Origin: Candidatus Hydrogenedentota bacterium
Lineage (GTDB): Bacteria; Hydrogenedentota; Hydrogenedentia; Hydrogenedentales; SLHB01
Assembly: GCA_029262095.1 (NCBI GenBank)
Contig: JAJDAB010000130.1
Coordinates: 1-13,399, forward strand
DNA length: 13,399 nucleotides
Reading direction: 5' to 3'
Both the position numbers and the translations under genes were made by a program. Below the pieces are notes generated by a model. That model searched no databases. It had not been told where the DNA came from and saw only the letters and a program-made list of their open reading frames with translations. Positions 11,717-13,399 of the stretch are shown here, piece by piece. Numbering within the stretch: position 1 is the first letter of the stretch; each line of letters opens with the position of its first letter.

Positions 11717-13399
11717 CTATTGATACCGAAATACTAAACGCGTGAAGCCGACCTGCGACGTGTCTTCGATCTCGAAGAAGCGGCGTACGCGCGGGTCGTA
11801 GTTCATCATCAAACCGTTGTTGCTCCCGCCATTGCCGGGGATGAGCATCCCGAGATCTGCCGAAATAATAGACCCCCGAATGTCCATGCGACCGTCGGAA
11901 TATGATTTATGCCGCGATCGGCTGCTTGAAATCGCGAAGATGGCGTTGTTGCTATAGAGCAGTCCATCGAACTGAAATGCTTGACCACTGGAGGGCCGGG
12001 ACTGTTCATCGTCCCACCACATCTGGCGTAAATCGTCTTCGCCAATCCAATTGCTCATCGGGTTCATATAGTGATACGTGGCGTTGGTTAAGATGTTCGC
12101 GTCGAGGCTGTTGGCCGCGATGTAGTCCGCGAGCGATTGAACGCCGCCGCCGGATTCGTCATAGCGCACGGAGTGTTCGTCCGGCGAGTCGTAGACGAAA
12201 ATGTTGTCAGGTTGACTGTCGCGAAGCCCGTAGAATCTAGGTTTGTACGTTGGATCCGCCACCGCTTTATCGAGTTCTAGATTGTTGAATAACATTAATT
12301 CAGACGTCGTGAAGCTGTATTGTTGGCCTTGCCGCGGCACAACGTTGCCCGAGAGATCGACCATGTCTGTCTCAAATCCACCGGCGTCTGTGGCACCGGG
12401 ATCGAAATACCCGTAGTCCAGGGTTTGCGACGTGCCGTTTTTCGATTTCGTTCCGGATACATGTTCGTCCCGGGTGTGGATGCTGAAGCTTTTGTCCGGA
12501 TACTTCGCGGTGTCGTCGGTGTGTTGTTTGCCGCGAATGGTGAGGTAGTCGCCCATCATGATGCTGCCGCCCGCGACTAGCGCGAGGCCGTTTTCAACGC
12601 CGCTCGCCGATACGCCGAATTCCCCAGGCGCATCGTTATAGGTTACGTCGCCAACGACATAGGCGTTGTTCTTCGCGAGAATTTGGCCGAAGCCTTCGAC
12701 TTTGCCCGCGATTAGGACGTCGCCATTGACGGTAACTTTACCGTCGAGGACGATCGGATTGGCGTCGGTGCCTACGAGGACCAAGTTTCCGTCGTAATGA
12801 CCGTCTGCGGACATGTCGGTGGCTGCGGAGTTGGATGACGTGGGTAGGCCGGTTTCGGCGTATGTAGACCCGTGGGGTACGCCGTGAATGACACCGCCGG
12901 ATATCGCCCCTTCGGCGCTGTTGACGATTGGCGTAAACTCGGCGTCATCGACAACCTTGTCGTTATCGTCGTCTGGGTATGGCGCCGGAAACGAATTGGG
13001 CAATGAACCATCGGTTTGTTGCGAACCGTCGGTCGGGTAGTCGGTATAGAGATTCGCGAACTGCTCCAACAAGCCTTCTCCGTCGACACCCGCTTGGAGC
13101 AATGAGACTTGGCTCATGTTGCCGGAGGCCGCGTCTTGAATGATCTTGCCGTTGGTGTTGGTGAAGTCGTATCCACCAAATGTCGATCCGGCGATATCGG
13201 AGGCGGACACTGATCCGCCGTGCTGGTTGTAGATTCCGCCTCGGGTGTAAACCGTGCCCGAAATGTTCGAGTGCGCGCCGCTCACGCGGAAAAGAAGCGA
13301 CTCAAGCGCGGCAATCTTAATGCGATCGAACGAATTGTATTGAGTCGGGTCGGCGTTAAGTTCTAATTCAATCTGGCGGAATTCGGCGTGACACAGAAT
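11717..13399 (-). CDS. Large prepilin-like surface protein, copy 2 (5' end outside window)
   Basis: The frame is open from the stop at 11717 to the window edge (560 residues visible), so the N-terminal anchor is missing. An internal GTG near 13285 is not a credible start, because homology to copy 1 continues upstream of it to the edge. The first visible residues, ILCHAEFRQIELEL, match copy 1 just after its first haem-motif Cys, so the motif here would be C-I-L-C-H if the preceding codon encodes Cys. It shares the EF-hand-like DDDNDKVVDDAE, the beta-helix-like core (34 of 40 residues identical over GNLVLVGT...GQILA(K/Q)), and the C-terminus (27 of the last 29 identical). The middle loop around 'HVSGTKSKNGTSQ' and the segment before the C-terminal block differ most. 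It lies immediately upstream of HEAT-type copy 2. Confidence 0.82.
   Translation of the reverse strand: MLCHAEFRQIELELNADPTQYNSFDRIKIAALESLLFRVSGAHSNISGTVYTRGGIYNQHGGSVSASDIAGSTFGGYDFTNTNGKIIQDAASGNMSQVSLLQAGVDGEGLLEQFANLYTDYPTDGSQQTDGSLPNSFPAPYPDDDNDKVVDDAEFTPIVNSAEGAISGGVIHGVPHGSTYAETGLPTSSNSAATDMSADGHYDGNLVLVGTDANPIVLDGKVTVNGDVLIAGKVEGFGQILAKNNAYVVGDVTYNDAPGEFGVSASGVENGLALVAGGSIMMGDYLTIRGKQHTDDTAKYPDKSFSIHTRDEHVSGTKSKNGTSQTLDYGYFDPGATDAGGFETDMVDLSGNVVPRQGQQYSFTTSELMLFNNLELDKAVADPTYKPRFYGLRDSQPDNIFVYDSPDEHSVRYDESGGGVQSLADYIAANSLDANILTNATYHYMNPMSNWIGEDDLRQMWWDDEQSRPSSGQAFQFDGLLYSNNAIFAISSSRSRHKSYSDGRMDIRGSIISADLGMLIPGNGGSNNGLMMNYDPRVRRFFEIEDTSQVGFTRLVFRYQ

Overview
The window looks like a chromosomal segment from a Gram-negative, probably uncultured bacterium of moderately high GC. 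The clues are Sec signal peptides ending in a 'periplasmic' world (a CxxCH motif in an exported protein, secreted beta-propeller and HEAT-type proteins), an A-type RNase P RNA, and an NsrR-type NO regulator. Large prepilin-like proteins built on a beta-helix, with partner HEAT proteins, remind me of planctomycete / Hydrogenedentes-like genomes, but the sequence does not fix the phylum.

Left part (1-4147, all on the minus strand): a partial membrane-anchored hypothetical protein (1-552); a slipin/SPFH gene with an ArsC-family thioredoxin-fold protein just behind it (1884-724); a gene-free stretch (1885-2329) with tRNA-like hairpins; an exported fusion of a class I methyltransferase and a DUF442-like phosphatase (3535-2330); and an NsrR/Rrf2 regulator (4147-3710).

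Divergent from nsrR is a two-gene plus-strand operon (4266-5622): a group I truncated haemoglobin followed by a [2Fe-2S]/FAD/NAD reductase. Together they carry the parts of a flavohaemoglobin split over two polypeptides, so the unit reads as an NO-detoxification switch. A 19-bp imperfect palindrome sits exactly in the spacer of a TTGAAA-N17-TAATAT promoter ahead of it, a good candidate repressor site.

Middle part (5623-6503): about 430 bp without genes that contains two small palindromic, REP/MITE-like dispersed elements, then the RNase P RNA gene on the minus strand with a strong terminator. A secreted YWTD-like beta-propeller gene (6504-7487) starts only about 20 bp from the rnpB 5' end on the opposite strand.

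Right part (7498-13399, minus strand): the most unusual region. A two-gene module, a large prepilin-like protein followed by a secreted HEAT-type protein, is present twice in tandem as diverged paralogues. The large proteins share an N-terminal hydrophobic anchor (visible in one copy), a single c-type haem-like CxxCH motif, an EF-hand-like calcium loop, a beta-helix-like core and a nearly invariant C-terminus. The partners share an N-terminal 'LKSGVR' domain, HEAT-like helices and a conserved tail. Co-duplication suggests that each large protein works with its own HEAT partner, probably at the cell surface; function is unknown.
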